From NCBI RefSeq assembly GCF_000797495.1, contig NZ_JTGN01000001.1, forward strand, positions 7,501 to 71,500: a stretch of 64,000 bases of DNA. The letters run 5' to 3'. Shown here in pieces: positions 26,545 to 36,126 of the stretch (positions are counted from its first letter, which is position 1; each line of letters starts with the position of its first letter). This stretch comes from Robinsoniella peoriensis (GTDB lineage: Bacteria > Bacillota > Clostridia > Lachnospirales > Lachnospiraceae). The position numbers were made by a program, and so were the translations under genes. The notes below the pieces were generated by a model, which had not been told where the DNA came from, did not search any database, and saw only the letters and a program-made list of their open reading frames with translations.

Positions 26545-27358
26545 CTATAAGTCCTTTCGAAATTGCTTTTATTTTTTCTTTTTTTTTGTTTTCATAAAAC
26601 AATACACATATATATTGCTTTACAATCTGTAAATATGATTTTAATATTAAAGAAATAGAATTACATTTTCTAGCCAAATAAATAGTATTTCTTGCTATGT
26701 AGTACTTTCGAAATGCATTATGATTCTTTATGCGTACATTCCATAATAAAAATTTTCTCATTTGTATATGTCCAATTTCATGTAATATAGATACTGTATT
26801 TAAACATACAATTTTATATCCTTTTTTTTGAATTCTATAACAAAAATCAATGTCCACATTATCAATAAACATATTTTCATCAAAGCCATTAACATTATGC
26901 CAAGCACTAAGTAAAACTAGTGATCCTGACGTAATACATGAACGTATTTCTGAAGTATCATCTTTAAACTTTAAATTACTATCATAATTTCTATCTTTGA
27001 TTTTTGGACATAAAATCCCAACAGAACTTGACATATATTCTTGGTATTTATCAAATATATTTTCAGGGCATACTGTATCTTGATCAAGAGTTAATACATA
27101 TGAAAAATCATCATTAAGAGCTTGCCTACATATTTGATTAAGTGCTCTTGCTATTCCTATATTTTTTTTGTTTTGTATAAACACTATTTTATCATAAGCA
27201 GATATTAATAAATTAATTTCATAACAATTACATGATGCATTATCGATTAATATAATTTCAGCAGCAAATTCATATATTGCATCTAAATTTTCTTTCAATC
27301 GTTTAATCTCTGGATTATACAGTACAATTCCAACGGGTATCTCTGATTTCAATTCCAT
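26507..27358 (-). CDS. Family 2 glycosyltransferase, rhamnosyltransferase-like
   Basis: A 283-aa GT2 protein. VGIVLYNPEIKRLKENL, IILIDNASCN, NIGIARALNQICRQAL and YVLTLDQDTVCP match the WbbL/RfbF rhamnosyltransferase group, where DQD replaces the usual DxD. GFDENMFIDNVDIDFCYRIQKKGY is the family's acceptor-site block. The likeness suggests dTDP-rhamnose or a related 6-deoxysugar as donor, which would fit rmlA and rmlB nearby, although rmlC and rmlD are not seen. AAAGGAG lies 6 bases before the ATG. Confidence 0.83.
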   Translation of the reverse strand: MELKSEIPVGIVLYNPEIKRLKENLDAIYEFAAEIILIDNASCNCYEINLLISAYDKIVFIQNKKNIGIARALNQICRQALNDDFSYVLTLDQDTVCPENIFDKYQEYMSSSVGILCPKIKDRNYDSNLKFKDDTSEIRSCITSGSLVLLSAWHNVNGFDENMFIDNVDIDFCYRIQKKGYKIVCLNTVSILHEIGHIQMRKFLLWNVRIKNHNAFRKYYIARNTIYLARKCNSISLILKSYLQIVKQYICVLFYENKKKEKIKAISKGLIDGNKMEIDIRWS

Positions 27359-27419
27359 AATTTCTCCTTTGAATCTAATAAAATATGAAACCTATATAGC
27401 TAATAAATTCTAGTTATTC

Positions 27420-28337
27420 TCAATAACAACGAAAAAGGATTGCTAGTTTATTAATTAAATCAACAGATTTTATACCACAATTAATTTCTGAATTTAAGCA
27501 TAGCATAAATGTATTATGGATTGAATCCTTGTAATGCAATATTTCATCAGTCAACTTTAGTATTTCATATGGCATCTGCTCTTGATATACTGCCATAAGT
27601 TCTTTAACTTGATTAAAGCGACGCTTTCTAAATCTGCAAAAAATATTAAGGACCGACCCTATTCTTTTAATACATCCTTTTCCATGTTCAGTTACTGTTC
27701 CTTCATGCCGGCGAAATTTGATTTCACCTTTGGGTTCGAATGCTATTGTACCACCGCATACCAAACAAACATAGTAAACCACAGCATCATGACTAAATAG
27801 ATTTCCCATTCGTTCTGTAATCTTAAATTTTTGACATAAATGAAATAAATCCTTACTAAATACCATAGTACACCCTGCGAGCCTTTGTCTAGTAAGTGCA
27901 CTTCCAAATGAAATGCGAAGTCCATTGAATACGTTGTCATATAAAAACTTCAAATCTTGGTCAACTACTTTTAGCCCAGAAGAATACAATTTTACGTCTC
28001 TAGGCTCCTGTTCTAGCCTAGAAATAGCATGATAGAGTTTTTCTGGTTCCCACACATCATCTTGATCTGAAAATGCATAATAATCATATAAATCTGGGGT
28101 ACTTATTAATGTTTCAAAAAAGCTCCGTTGAAATCCCACATTATTACCTAAATCAAATAATATATTATCATGTATGACAGCATTTTTCCGTATAATCTCA
28201 GGTGTTGAATCGGTTGAACCATCATCACGTATTTTTAATACAACTTTAACAAATTTTTGTGTTAATATACTATCAATCTGTTCCTGTATAAATTTTTCTC
28301 CATTATATGTAGACATCACTATAAGAACTGTATACAT
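27420..28337 (-). CDS. Family 2 glycosyltransferase
   Basis: A 305-aa GT2 enzyme with VLIVMSTYNGEKFIQEQIDSI, LKIRDDGSTDST, GNNVGFQRSFFETLI and AFSDQDDVWEPEKL. The SDQDD metal site and the following RLAGCTMVFSKDL, FSHDAVVYYVCLV and RRHEGTVTEHGKG are features of the RgpB/WbbN-like rhamnosyl- or galactosyltransferase group. It starts 4 bases after the stop of the GT8 gene. The acceptor is unknown. Confidence 0.85.
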   Translation of the reverse strand: MYTVLIVMSTYNGEKFIQEQIDSILTQKFVKVVLKIRDDGSTDSTPEIIRKNAVIHDNILFDLGNNVGFQRSFFETLISTPDLYDYYAFSDQDDVWEPEKLYHAISRLEQEPRDVKLYSSGLKVVDQDLKFLYDNVFNGLRISFGSALTRQRLAGCTMVFSKDLFHLCQKFKITERMGNLFSHDAVVYYVCLVCGGTIAFEPKGEIKFRRHEGTVTEHGKGCIKRIGSVLNIFCRFRKRRFNQVKELMAVYQEQMPYEILKLTDEILHYKDSIHNTFMLCLNSEINCGIKSVDLINKLAILFRCY

Positions 28338-28341
28338 CTTC

Positions 28342-29373
28342 TTAACACCCCTTCATTAAATCTTCTCTTTCCCTTTTTAACTTTCTTTGAAAGGTTAATG
28401 GTCTAATATCATTATACAAAATAGAAACTAATTTAATCATAATCTGTTTAGGTAAAATATGAGTTATTTTAACTAATATTTTACTATGCCATTTTCTATT
28501 ATTGCTACTAAGCGGTATACCTTTCCAAGGCGACATTTCTCTATATTTTAAAAATACATCTTTATGCGGGTGATCACTATCTATAATCCATGGTCTACTG
28601 TTCACACAAAATAACCCTGTATAGTGTGTTATAACTGGATATATACGTGCATTATAGTATTCAATTTTATCATATGAAAAACTGTATGGTCTTCTTAACA
28701 TAAGCAATTCTTCATAATCAAAAACATAATAAAGAGAATTCATATTATATTTCTGCGGTAGAATCTTTATCTTACCAGCAAAAATTGAATTTAAAATAGA
28801 TTGTTCATTAAACACAAAATAGCCATTGCATTCTTGAATTTTATTGATAAATATTGGGGTAATTCGTGATTCTCTCCATTCATTAAGATTTATCAATAAC
28901 ATTCCTGCATTGCAATAAGTTCCTTCATCGCATAATCCTACAATCTTTCTATATTTTGAGCTCAGACAGTCATCAACACCTGCTAAATAATAACCAGTCA
29001 AATCTATACTCCATAGTTCATCCAATGGTCCTTCCACAATAGTATCTGAATCTAAATATAAAACACGATTTATTCTTAAAGGAATATATTCCAAAAGAAA
29101 TAAACGATTATAACCAAAACCTAACCAAGCATTTTTACATGACTGCAGCTTTAAGTTAAATTTTTCTGACCAATTGGGCATAGGCATAAATTTTAGGATT
29201 CTTCCATATCGCTCTGCAATGGTCATTAGCCGTGCTTTATTTTCATTTGTTATACCACGCTCAATATACAGGACCTCTATTTCATCCATATGCTGATTAT
29301 TTTCAAATAATGAAAGCATCGCTACACCCGTAACAGAGGCAAAAGAATCGCTACTATGATAAATTACAAACAT
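28342..29373 (-). CDS. Family 8 glycosyltransferase
   Basis: A 343-aa retaining glycosyltransferase of the LgtC/GspA type. VIYHSSDSFASVTGVAMLSLF, NRVLYLDSDTIVEGPLDELW (the DxD metal site is DSDT), TYCNAGMLLINLNEW, FNEQSILNSIF and the C-terminal ITHYTG with its His ligand are all present. These enzymes usually use UDP-galactose or UDP-glucose. AAGGAG stands 6 bases before ATG 29373, so the in-frame ATG 21 bases further out is not the start. It lies between the aldolase-like gene and the GT2 genes. Confidence 0.88.
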   Translation of the reverse strand: MFVIYHSSDSFASVTGVAMLSLFENNQHMDEIEVLYIERGITNENKARLMTIAERYGRILKFMPMPNWSEKFNLKLQSCKNAWLGFGYNRLFLLEYIPLRINRVLYLDSDTIVEGPLDELWSIDLTGYYLAGVDDCLSSKYRKIVGLCDEGTYCNAGMLLINLNEWRESRITPIFINKIQECNGYFVFNEQSILNSIFAGKIKILPQKYNMNSLYYVFDYEELLMLRRPYSFSYDKIEYYNARIYPVITHYTGLFCVNSRPWIIDSDHPHKDVFLKYREMSPWKGIPLSSNNRKWHSKILVKITHILPKQIMIKLVSILYNDIRPLTFQRKLKREREDLMKGC

Positions 29374-29405
29374 ATAATTCTCCTTAATTAACAAAAAACT
29401 CCTTC

Positions 29406-30422
29406 TTAATATGAAATTTTACTTTGTTGATAAAACAATTTTGCTTTTTCTATTGAAAAAAGATATTTATTGGCTCCCTGAATTTTATCTAAAATTTTAA
29501 TTAATTCACTTACTTTCATATCAGGATAATTATTTAAATAAAAGCTCGCATAATCGGGATTACACTGATTTGCTGCCACAAGAAAGTATTCTAGTGAATA
29601 TCCCCAAGGTTGTCGTTCAAAAACTTCTTGTAATGCTTGATCCCAGATGTCTATAACAGAATTTATTTTGAATCTATCAGGTTCAGCATAATTGAGATAA
29701 TTTCCAATAAGTTCTAAATTCAAGTTACCCGCTCCACGTCCCATTCCATAAACACTGGCATCTATCACTACATCATGTTTTAAATCTAACTCAGTAAAAG
29801 CTATTGCATTTGATAATGCCTGCTGCATATTATTATGAGCATGATAACCAATGAGAACTCCTTCACCAACAAATTCATCTGCAATTCTGGCATAATGTAT
29901 CAATTTTTCCTTAGACAATAGACCAAAGGTATCTACAATATATATAGCATAAGGATTTAACTGACTAAAATGCTCACACATAGATGCGAATTGTTTATCG
30001 CTATATTGCTCTACTCGAGTTGGCTGCACACCAAGCAAATAGCCTTTCTCAACTATTTTGCTTGCATATTCATAAGCTTCATCAATGCATCTCATCCAAA
30101 AAGAGTATCGCATTAAATCAGGACCATCCTCTTTACGAGCATCAAGTAAATTTAATGGATAATAATTTGCCATTTCAATTAGCGCCGAATATATTGTTCC
30201 TTCTTTTTTTTCTTTGATTATATCTGTTACCTGCTCAATTGAATTGTAAATTGCACGATGCTTCTGATATGGCTCATCTCTCATAAAACCAAGTTCAAGT
30301 ATATCTGCTCCAGTAATTTCTAATTTATTTCTTATATTACAAATATTATTATAACCAAATTCCCAATTATTTACATATCCACCATCGCGCAATGTACAAT
30401 CTAATATTTTAATTTTTTTCAC
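29406..30422 (-). CDS. DRE-TIM aldolase-like enzyme (HMG-CoA lyase / 4-hydroxy-2-oxovalerate aldolase superfamily)
   Basis: A 338-aa TIM-barrel enzyme. ILDCTLRDGGYVNNW carries the catalytic Arg and metal-binding Asp. ILELGFMRDEP follows, GYHAHNNMQQALSNA supplies the two metal-binding His, and YGMGRGAGNLNLE is the glycine-rich loop. Characterised relatives split or form carbon-carbon bonds next to pyruvate or acetyl-CoA. It is out of place in ordinary sugar metabolism, yet sits in the polysaccharide operon. It overlaps the acyltransferase upstream by 14 bases and follows an Ldh-type reductase. I infer formation of a pyruvate-derived branch or hydroxy-acid decoration; the substrate is unknown. 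The start is a GTG with AGGAGG 8 bases upstream. Confidence 0.82.
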   Translation of the reverse strand: MKKIKILDCTLRDGGYVNNWEFGYNNICNIRNKLEITGADILELGFMRDEPYQKHRAIYNSIEQVTDIIKEKKEGTIYSALIEMANYYPLNLLDARKEDGPDLMRYSFWMRCIDEAYEYASKIVEKGYLLGVQPTRVEQYSDKQFASMCEHFSQLNPYAIYIVDTFGLLSKEKLIHYARIADEFVGEGVLIGYHAHNNMQQALSNAIAFTELDLKHDVVIDASVYGMGRGAGNLNLELIGNYLNYAEPDRFKINSVIDIWDQALQEVFERQPWGYSLEYFLVAANQCNPDYASFYLNNYPDMKVSELIKILDKIQGANKYLFSIEKAKLFYQQSKISY

Positions 30423-31509
30423 TCTTTATTCCTCCTATTAGTTGTCTTTCAATTCTACCTTTTAAGATTAAATTAATCACCCATCCACTTATTATCGGAA
30501 TACTAATTCCAGCAAAGCAGTATAAAAACGACCAAATAATAACTTCAAAAATACCATACATTTCACTATACATTACAAATCCATGCAATCCAGAAACCAT
30601 ATTCTGATTAATAGCTAACTGAATAACACTTACCAATGCGAACACATAATAATGCCATTTTAGAATAATCATAGAATGATCTCCACAATATGCCAACACA
30701 CGACCACACCATCCCGTTAAATTTTTAGCCACATAAAAAGTAAGATATATCCCACAGATACTAAAAAAAACAAAACTAATTGGATCTCCAATTCGCATTT
30801 GTATCATATTAATTGTTTTATATCGAGCACCAATCAGTAAGACTAAAAATGTGCAAACTGCTATTATTAAATCATATTTTCCCTTCTTATGAATATTAAA
30901 ATGTGCAAACTGCTTTGCTGTATACCCTAAATCGAATAACAAAAGGGCCAATGCAACTAGTATATATGCACGCTTTAATCCACCTGGGTCCATGATAAAT
31001 GCTAGAAGATATAACAACACTATCAAAATATGTCTACAATATGCTGGAGATGTCAATATTAGTTCCATTCTTCTGAATAAAGCAAAAATAATACTTGTAA
31101 CCATCATAATAGGTAAAAACCATAGTGGAGCTACAATATCTTCCATTTTTATACACAAAAAAATTTTAACAACATGCTTTAAAAACTCTCCAACGGAAGT
31201 AAATAACTCACTACTTGAATAAATACCAATCTTACAAAACCATTGATGAAATATCAAAGCAAATAGATTGCATAGCAAAAACGGTATATACAGCCTCTTA
31301 ATCTTTTTAATTGTATAATGAAATATATTTTGACAAGAATCATCTAGAAACAAGTAACCTGATATAAAGAAAAATAAAGGCATATGAAACAAATAAATAT
31401 AATTTTTTAAATAAGTAAAAATTGTACAGTGCCCTATAACAACGAGTATAATACCTATACCCTTAGCTACAGAAATGTATGTTATTCTAACTTTATTAGT
31501 ATACTCCAT
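30409..31509 (-). CDS. Membrane acyltransferase (acyltransferase-3 family)
   Basis: A 366-aa polytopic protein with the family opening ITYISVAKGIGIILVVIGHC, LFHMPLFFFISGYLF and a basic KKIKRLYIPFLL, then about eight more membrane helices. It should move an acyl group from a cytoplasmic donor to a sugar of the repeat unit. The start at 31509 has AAAGGA 8 bases upstream; the longer frame from 31566 overlaps the preceding gene. It lies between the Ldh-type reductase and the aldolase-like gene, so the three may act together, with this enzyme attaching an acid made by the other two. That is inference. Confidence 0.82.
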   Translation of the reverse strand: MEYTNKVRITYISVAKGIGIILVVIGHCTIFTYLKNYIYLFHMPLFFFISGYLFLDDSCQNIFHYTIKKIKRLYIPFLLCNLFALIFHQWFCKIGIYSSSELFTSVGEFLKHVVKIFLCIKMEDIVAPLWFLPIMMVTSIIFALFRRMELILTSPAYCRHILIVLLYLLAFIMDPGGLKRAYILVALALLLFDLGYTAKQFAHFNIHKKGKYDLIIAVCTFLVLLIGARYKTINMIQMRIGDPISFVFFSICGIYLTFYVAKNLTGWCGRVLAYCGDHSMIILKWHYYVFALVSVIQLAINQNMVSGLHGFVMYSEMYGIFEVIIWSFLYCFAGISIPIISGWVINLILKGRIERQLIGGIKSEKN

Positions 31510-31540
31510 TATTTCATTCCTTTTCTCTTTTACTATAATT

Positions 31541-32578
31541 TTATATAGATAGTTCTTCAAATTCATTTGCTATCAATAGCTCGTTTAATTCAGTTATGAC
31601 TTTTTCAGGAAGTTCAATGCCGTTCTTGATCTTGTCGTTTCTATACTTCATATTTAAATCGCCAGGCACTAGAACTGGCGTTGACGTTGCTGAGGGGGAT
31701 GTTCTCACCCGACGAAAATATAGATCCATTTCTGAATAGAAATTTTCTCCGTATACAATTTTAGGGTCAATTACAACAAAAAAATGACCAACATTCATGC
31801 ATTGATTATCCTTGGAATAAAATCTGCCTACATTGTCTAGGTAAGATGCATGTGAAAGAACCCCGGCAATAATATCTATTGCCATACACTGACCATAACC
31901 TTTCGGTCCTGCCATTGGTAATATTAACCCACGAACTGCCTCATGTGGATTATCTGTCGGAATTCCATTTATGTCACTTGCCCATCCGAAAGGTATCTTT
32001 TCATCCCCATTATGAATTGCCTGGTTAATTTTAGACTTTGCAACTGCGCTAGTCGCCATATCCAAAATAAACGGTGCTTGATCCTTAGCCGGAATACCGA
32101 TAGCCAAAGGATTAGTTCCAAGCATTTTTTCTTTACCACCTAACGGAGCCATTTGAGCCGGCGAATTACAACTGATAAATGCTATTTTACCGTTCTCGAC
32201 TGCATATTTTGCATAGCAATAAGCAGCACTAAAAGTATTTGCATTATTGCAAAGAACCATGTGAATTCCTGAAATACAAGCTTTCTCTATAGCTATTTCC
32301 ATACACTTCCATGCAGAAAGCATTCCAATTGCATTTTCTGCATCGCACACTGTAAATGCTGATGTGCTCTTTTTAATTACTAATTCTGCCTTTAGGCTGT
32401 AACCATTCTTTAGTTTCTTAATATGTTCTGGAACCATAGAAATACCATGGGTAGAAATGCCAGCAAGTTCCGCATCCATTAAGCAATTTGTAACAATCTT
32501 GGCGTCATCTATTTTTAATCCAAATTTATGAAACAGCTTTATCATAGCATCTCTTAATATTAATTCTGAAATTTTCAT
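31541..32578 (-). CDS. Ldh/malate-dehydrogenase-2 family oxidoreductase
   Basis: A 345-aa NAD(P)-dependent 2-oxoacid reductase of the YlbC/ComC-type fold, distinct from Rossmann lactate dehydrogenases. Visible features are AELAGISTHGISMVP with the conserved His, GGKEKMLGTNPLAIGIP, FILDMATSAVAKSKI, and the PMAGPKGYGQCMAIDIIAGVL block. Known relatives reduce sulfopyruvate, diketogulonate or cyclic imino acids. In a polysaccharide operon next to a pyruvate-type aldolase it may reduce the 2-oxo group of that enzyme's product. 16 bases separate it from rfbG. The role is inferred from context only. Confidence 0.85.
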   Translation of the reverse strand: MKISELILRDAMIKLFHKFGLKIDDAKIVTNCLMDAELAGISTHGISMVPEHIKKLKNGYSLKAELVIKKSTSAFTVCDAENAIGMLSAWKCMEIAIEKACISGIHMVLCNNANTFSAAYCYAKYAVENGKIAFISCNSPAQMAPLGGKEKMLGTNPLAIGIPAKDQAPFILDMATSAVAKSKINQAIHNGDEKIPFGWASDINGIPTDNPHEAVRGLILPMAGPKGYGQCMAIDIIAGVLSHASYLDNVGRFYSKDNQCMNVGHFFVVIDPKIVYGENFYSEMDLYFRRVRTSPSATSTPVLVPGDLNMKYRNDKIKNGIELPEKVITELNELLIANEFEELSI

Positions 32579-32594
32579 AATATTTCCTTTACTA

Positions 32595-33650
32595 TTAATA
32601 ATTTTTTAAAAATTCCATAATCTGTTTATCCATACACAATCGTATATCTTCACCACTAATCCAACACTTGCTCCATTCAACTACTTTTTCAATAGCAATT
32701 TCTAGATTCCAACGTGGTTTCCAATTAAATGTATTTTTCAATCTTGAACAATCTAATTTCAAAAAATTCGCTTCATGTGGTCCTCCATCATATTGATTTA
32801 TCCATTTTACTCCATCTCCCCACTTTCTAACAAATAAATCAACAAGTGCCCCCGTTTGAAAACAATCTGCATCATCAGGCCCCACATTATAATAGTTAGA
32901 ATAGTTTCTGTCCTTATATTGCATGGCAGCAATCATCAAATAAACAAATAACGGCTCAAGCACATGCTGATATGGACGTGTAGAAAATGGATTTCTTACA
33001 ACAATATCCTCATTTATAGTTGCTGCACGTATACAATCTGGAATGATGCGATCATTTGCAAAGTCTCCACCACCAATAACATTACCAGCACGTGCCGTGG
33101 AAATAGCCACACATCCATCAGAAAAGAAACTGTTTTTATAGCTATGAGTTACTAATTCGGAACACGACTTAGAATTGGAATACGGGTCATATCCATCTAA
33201 TTCTTCACTTTCACGATATCCCCATACCCATTCTTTATTCAAATAAACCTTGTCTGTAGTTACATTCAAAAAAGACTTCACGCAGCTACTATTTCGTATG
33301 CATTCTAAAACATTAACTGTCCCCATTACATTTGTTTCGTATGTATATAATGGGTTCTTATAACTATCACGAACAATTGGTTGTGCAGCTAAATGAAATA
33401 CAATTTCAGGTTGTGCTTCCTCAAAACACATTTTCAATGTTTTATAGTCACGAATATCACCCCTCACTGAATTGATATCTTTTTCAATCCCAGCAATTTT
33501 GAAGATTGAAGGTTCTGTGGGAGGCTCCAATGAATACCCCCATACAATTGCCCCAGCATTTACAAGCATTTTACATAGCCATGCTCCTTTAAAGCCAGTA
33601 TGCCCTGTTACAAGTACTTTTTTCCCTTTATAAAAACATAAATCAAACAT
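32595..33650 (-). CDS. rfbG: CDP-glucose 4,6-dehydratase
   Basis: Converts CDP-glucose to CDP-4-dehydro-6-deoxyglucose with bound NAD. A 351-aa extended short-chain dehydrogenase with VLVTGHTGFKGAWLCKML (the GHTGFKG variant is typical of RfbG), FHLAAQPIVRDSY, VTTDKVY, DPYSNSKSCSEL (YxxxK) and TARAGNVIGGGDFANDRIIPD. The ATG at 33650 is 7 bases from GGGGGA; another ATG two codons earlier lies too close to it. rfbF immediately upstream supplies the substrate. No ddhC-type dehydrase or other CDP-sugar enzyme follows, which leaves the fate of the ketosugar open. Confidence 0.94.
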   Translation of the reverse strand: MFDLCFYKGKKVLVTGHTGFKGAWLCKMLVNAGAIVWGYSLEPPTEPSIFKIAGIEKDINSVRGDIRDYKTLKMCFEEAQPEIVFHLAAQPIVRDSYKNPLYTYETNVMGTVNVLECIRNSSCVKSFLNVTTDKVYLNKEWVWGYRESEELDGYDPYSNSKSCSELVTHSYKNSFFSDGCVAISTARAGNVIGGGDFANDRIIPDCIRAATINEDIVVRNPFSTRPYQHVLEPLFVYLMIAAMQYKDRNYSNYYNVGPDDADCFQTGALVDLFVRKWGDGVKWINQYDGGPHEANFLKLDCSRLKNTFNWKPRWNLEIAIEKVVEWSKCWISGEDIRLCMDKQIMEFLKNY

Positions 33651-33674
33651 TTTCATTCCCCCTATTTTTAATAA

Positions 33675-34457
33675 CTATTCATCCCATTTTATCCATGGAG
33701 CTGTCCCATCCATAATCATCAATTCTAATTCTTTCATTTCACGCTTTGTATCCATACACTGCCAAAAACCATTATGTTTAAATGACATTAACTCACCTAT
33801 TTTTGCAATGCTCTCCATTGGCTCTTTCTCAAAAACTGTTTCATCTGAATCAATATAGTCAAAAACATTAGGATTTAATACCATATACCCAGCATTAATG
33901 AGAGCTCCATCAGACTGACTCTTCTCACGGAATGCCCTAACTGAATTATTATATGCAATGTCCAGCACACCCTTTTGTTGCTCAATCATCACTGAAGTTA
34001 AAGTAGCAATTTTGCCATGTGCTTGGTGAAACTTAACTAAATCTGAGATATTAACATCACATACACCATCTCCATAAGTCATCATAAATGTTTCATTTCC
34101 TACAAAAGGTTGTATACGCTTAATACGTCCTCCCGTCATAGTATTAAGTCCGGTATCTACCACAGTAACTTTCCAAGGTTCGCAATGTTGGTTATGAATT
34201 ATCATATCATTACCACCTCTTGTAAAGTCAAAAGTAATATCACTGTTATGAAGAAAATAGTCCGCAAACCATTCTTTAATTACATGTTGCTTGTAACCAG
34301 CACAAATAATAAATTCATTATAACCGTAGTAAGAATATTCCTTCATTATATGCCAAATGATTGGCTTTCCACCGATTTCTACCATTGGTTTCGGTTTTAA
34401 CTGCGATTCCTCAGATATTCTAGTCCCAAAACCACCTGCTAAAAGTACAACTTTCAT
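33675..34457 (-). CDS. rfbF: Glucose-1-phosphate cytidylyltransferase
   Basis: Makes CDP-glucose from CTP and glucose-1-phosphate. A 260-aa nucleotidyltransferase beginning VVLLAGGFGTRISEESQLKPKPMVEIGGKP. It then has GYKQHVIKEWFADYF, FMMTYGDGVCDVNIS and NAGYMVLNPNVFDYI, all typical of RfbF rather than of RmlA. GGAGG precedes the ATG by 7 bases. It heads the sugar-modification part of the operon, after a 231-base AT-rich gap with no gene. Confidence 0.95.
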   Translation of the reverse strand: MKVVLLAGGFGTRISEESQLKPKPMVEIGGKPIIWHIMKEYSYYGYNEFIICAGYKQHVIKEWFADYFLHNSDITFDFTRGGNDMIIHNQHCEPWKVTVVDTGLNTMTGGRIKRIQPFVGNETFMMTYGDGVCDVNISDLVKFHQAHGKIATLTSVMIEQQKGVLDIAYNNSVRAFREKSQSDGALINAGYMVLNPNVFDYIDSDETVFEKEPMESIAKIGELMSFKHNGFWQCMDTKREMKELELMIMDGTAPWIKWDE

Positions 34458-34688
34458 ATATTTCCTCCAATTTTCTTCAAGTATATTCTATTAATTTATT
34501 AAGCATCACTGTGCTTTTCCTTAACTTTACAATAATGGTTCTTAATTTTACTTGATATAAACTATCCAGATCTAATATCGTAAAAACTTTAATCTTTCCT
34601 AACACTTCAACATAGAATGGAATCATAATTGTAAAAACAAAATGTAATTTTTATATTATAACACACAATCTATTAGACAGGCATTCTC

Positions 34689-36095
34689 CTAGCTTGCATG
34701 CCTATCCCCAAACAAAACCCCCACCGTCTTCACCAATATCTTCAAATCCATCCCAATATCCCAACTATCAATATACTGAGAATCCAACTCCACAACCTCT
34801 TCAAAATCCGTTATGTCACTCCGCCCACTAACCTGCCAAAGACCAGTCAGCCCCGGTTTCATACTAAGCCTCTTCTTATGATGAGATTCATACTGCTGAA
34901 ATTCCCCTACCGTAGGGGGTCTGGTACCAACCAAACTCATATCTCCCAACAGCACATTAAAGAACTGAGGAAACTCATCCAAACTTGTTTTTCTTATAAA
35001 CTTACCAACCTTCGTAATACGCGGATCATTATCCATCTTAAACATCAGCCCACTCATCTTATTCTGCTTCATAAGCTCTGCTTTCCGTGCTTCCGCATCA
35101 ATATACATAGAACGATACTTAAACATCTTAAATCGACGTCCATTTCTACCTACCCTCTCCTGCTTAAAGAAAATAGGCCCTGGAGAATCTATCTTTATAA
35201 TCAGTCCAAGTATAATGGTTAGTAACACCGTAAAAATACTTCCTACCAACCCACCTGCAATATCCATAGCCCTTTTAGCAATATTCTGAATAGGCGAAAT
35301 CTCTCTTCGGCTGGAAGCCAACGTCGTAAATCCACCTATCCTGATAATTCTCTCATTTGTCAATTCCATCCCAAAGTTAGCCAGATTAATATATAACATA
35401 CTGCCTATATCACTAACAAGATTTATTAACTTCTGAAAATCATCATTCTTCATATTTCCATCTAAAAAGACAGCATCAACCACATTCTGTATAACATACT
35501 GCCGTACCGTACTATGCCCGGCTACCACAGGAACTCCCGCTATCGTTTGCCCTGTCATTTCCTTATCCAGTATTGCGCAGCCAAAGACATCATAAAACCA
35601 ATCGTCATTTTCATTCATGCTTTTCAGTATAGCACCAATCTTATCAGATGTAGTAATCACCAATAGCTTCTGGCTTGTCCCATTACCTTTATGCTTGGTA
35701 TTAAAATATTCCTTATACCAATAACGAACAATCCAGTCAAATACTATCTCAAGCAAGTAGAATACTATAAATACGGTTCTTGAAAACTCTTTTCCTTTGC
35801 CAAGCATATACAGACTCACAATCAGCAGGGCAACTTCAAATGTGCTGATTTTTAACACATTCCGAAATTCCCTGTAGTATCCTCTGTGAGACATATCCTT
35901 ATAGGGATCTAAAATCTTAATCAGTACAACCCGCAATACCACAAGCAAAAAGTACCCCAGCAAAAACACACTGCTCTGAAATAATGCTATACTGCCTGTT
36001 CTTAAATAGATACACAAGAAATAAACTGCCGTTAGTATCGCAAACTCAATTATTGCTATATAAGTTCTATATAATTTATTTGCACGTGGGTTCAT
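34689..36095 (-). CDS. Undecaprenyl-phosphate sugar phosphotransferase (initiating glycosyltransferase)
   Basis: Starts the repeat unit by moving a sugar-1-phosphate to undecaprenyl phosphate. A 468-aa polyprenyl glycosylphosphotransferase: four or five membrane helices in the first 130 residues, a CoA-binding-like domain (about 140-250), another helix, then the catalytic domain with FFKQERVGRNGRRFKMFKYR, SLDEFPQFFNVLLGDMSLVG, RPPTVGEF and KPGLTGLWQVSGRS. Length and layout are those of WbaP/CpsE. It lies 31 bases after the tyrosine-kinase gene, and GGGAG stands 8 bases before the ATG. The sugar (galactose, glucose or another) cannot be told. Confidence 0.92.
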   Translation of the reverse strand: MNPRANKLYRTYIAIIEFAILTAVYFLCIYLRTGSIALFQSSVFLLGYFLLVVLRVVLIKILDPYKDMSHRGYYREFRNVLKISTFEVALLIVSLYMLGKGKEFSRTVFIVFYLLEIVFDWIVRYWYKEYFNTKHKGNGTSQKLLVITTSDKIGAILKSMNENDDWFYDVFGCAILDKEMTGQTIAGVPVVAGHSTVRQYVIQNVVDAVFLDGNMKNDDFQKLINLVSDIGSMLYINLANFGMELTNERIIRIGGFTTLASSRREISPIQNIAKRAMDIAGGLVGSIFTVLLTIILGLIIKIDSPGPIFFKQERVGRNGRRFKMFKYRSMYIDAEARKAELMKQNKMSGLMFKMDNDPRITKVGKFIRKTSLDEFPQFFNVLLGDMSLVGTRPPTVGEFQQYESHHKKRLSMKPGLTGLWQVSGRSDITDFEEVVELDSQYIDSWDIGMDLKILVKTVGVLFGDRHAS

Positions 36096-36126
36096 TCATA
36101 ACTCTCCCGTTTCCTATTAATATAAT

